31,682 nucleotides of DNA from an uncultured Pseudoflavonifractor sp. (lineage in GTDB: Bacteria > Bacillota > Clostridia > Oscillospirales > Oscillospiraceae): positions 1 to 31,682 of the forward strand of contig CAJFTA010000024.1 of the NCBI GenBank assembly GCA_904419835.1, given 5' to 3'. This document shows, in pieces, positions 31,585-31,682 of this stretch; position 1 is the stretch's first letter; every line of letters begins with the position of its first letter. The translations under genes and the position numbers were made by a program. Under the pieces are notes generated by a model. That model did no database searches. It was given only the letters and a program-made list of their open reading frames with translations, and was not told the origin of the DNA.

Positions 31585-31682
31585 CAGCGTGTCGAAAAAC
31601 CTCGGTTTAAAAGGACCTGCCTGAACTGGGGCGGGGGAGCGCGAGGGGGCAGCCGCCCGCCTCGCGTGGAATCGAATGCCCC
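31583..31682 (-). repeat. Right copy of the 100-bp repeat, inverted relative to 21-120
   Basis: Two blocks, 31583-31607 and 31628-31682, are the reverse complement of 96-120 and 21-75 of the left copy, with one mismatch in 80 bases. The 20-base middle differs. It runs exactly to the end of the window, so its full extent is unknown. Confidence 0.8.

Overview
The window reads as chromosomal DNA from a high-GC, anaerobic gut Firmicute of the Oscillospiraceae type (Flavonifractor/Lawsonibacter-like). This is inferred from the order rplU-prp-rpmA-obg with an N-terminally extended L27, Shine-Dalgarno sites at most genes, many lipoproteins, paired DUF1836/DegV genes, and strongly GC-biased third codon positions. 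No species is assigned. I see no rRNA, tRNA, CRISPR array, integrase or transposase.

Layout. Bases 1-700 are mostly non-coding and begin with a 100-bp repeat whose inverted copy closes the window (31583-31682). Then, on the + strand: the rRNA methyltransferase rlmD; a conspicuously AT-rich glycosyltransferase gene; an S41 peptidase; a DUF3783 gene; and a tight run of ThrE N-half, ThrE C-half, YjjG-like HAD phosphatase, SGNH hydrolase and DUF4358 lipoprotein. An ECF sigma/anti-sigma pair (SigV/RsiV type) follows. Matching ECF-type promoter motifs (AAC-TTTTT-N12-CGTC) stand before the ThrE run and before sigV, so the five-gene run may belong to the sigma factor's regulon. From 10.1 to 16.5 kb the genes lie on the - strand: obg, rpmA, prp and rplU with a good promoter, then a metallophosphoesterase, prmA, degV and a DUF1836 regulator.

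From 16.8 kb: a secreted FMN/FAD flavoprotein reductase under a strong promoter with a palindromic operator; a small AT-rich membrane-protein gene; a TetR regulator; oligoendopeptidase F; and a complete peptide ABC importer (binding protein, two permeases, two ATPases, then a small membrane protein). PepF beside the importer fits peptide uptake followed by intracellular cleavage. The window ends with an XRE-TPR regulator (-) and a PaaI-type thioesterase (+).

The most striking observation is the second permease of the importer (25726-27540). It is about twice normal length because a seven-repeat RCC1/BLIP-II-like beta-propeller is inserted in the external loop between its first and second membrane segments. 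A second unusual item is a 215-nt element (24429-24643) between the binding-protein gene and the first permease. It folds as a 23-bp closing stem around four hairpins, and its G-U pairs favour the + strand RNA.
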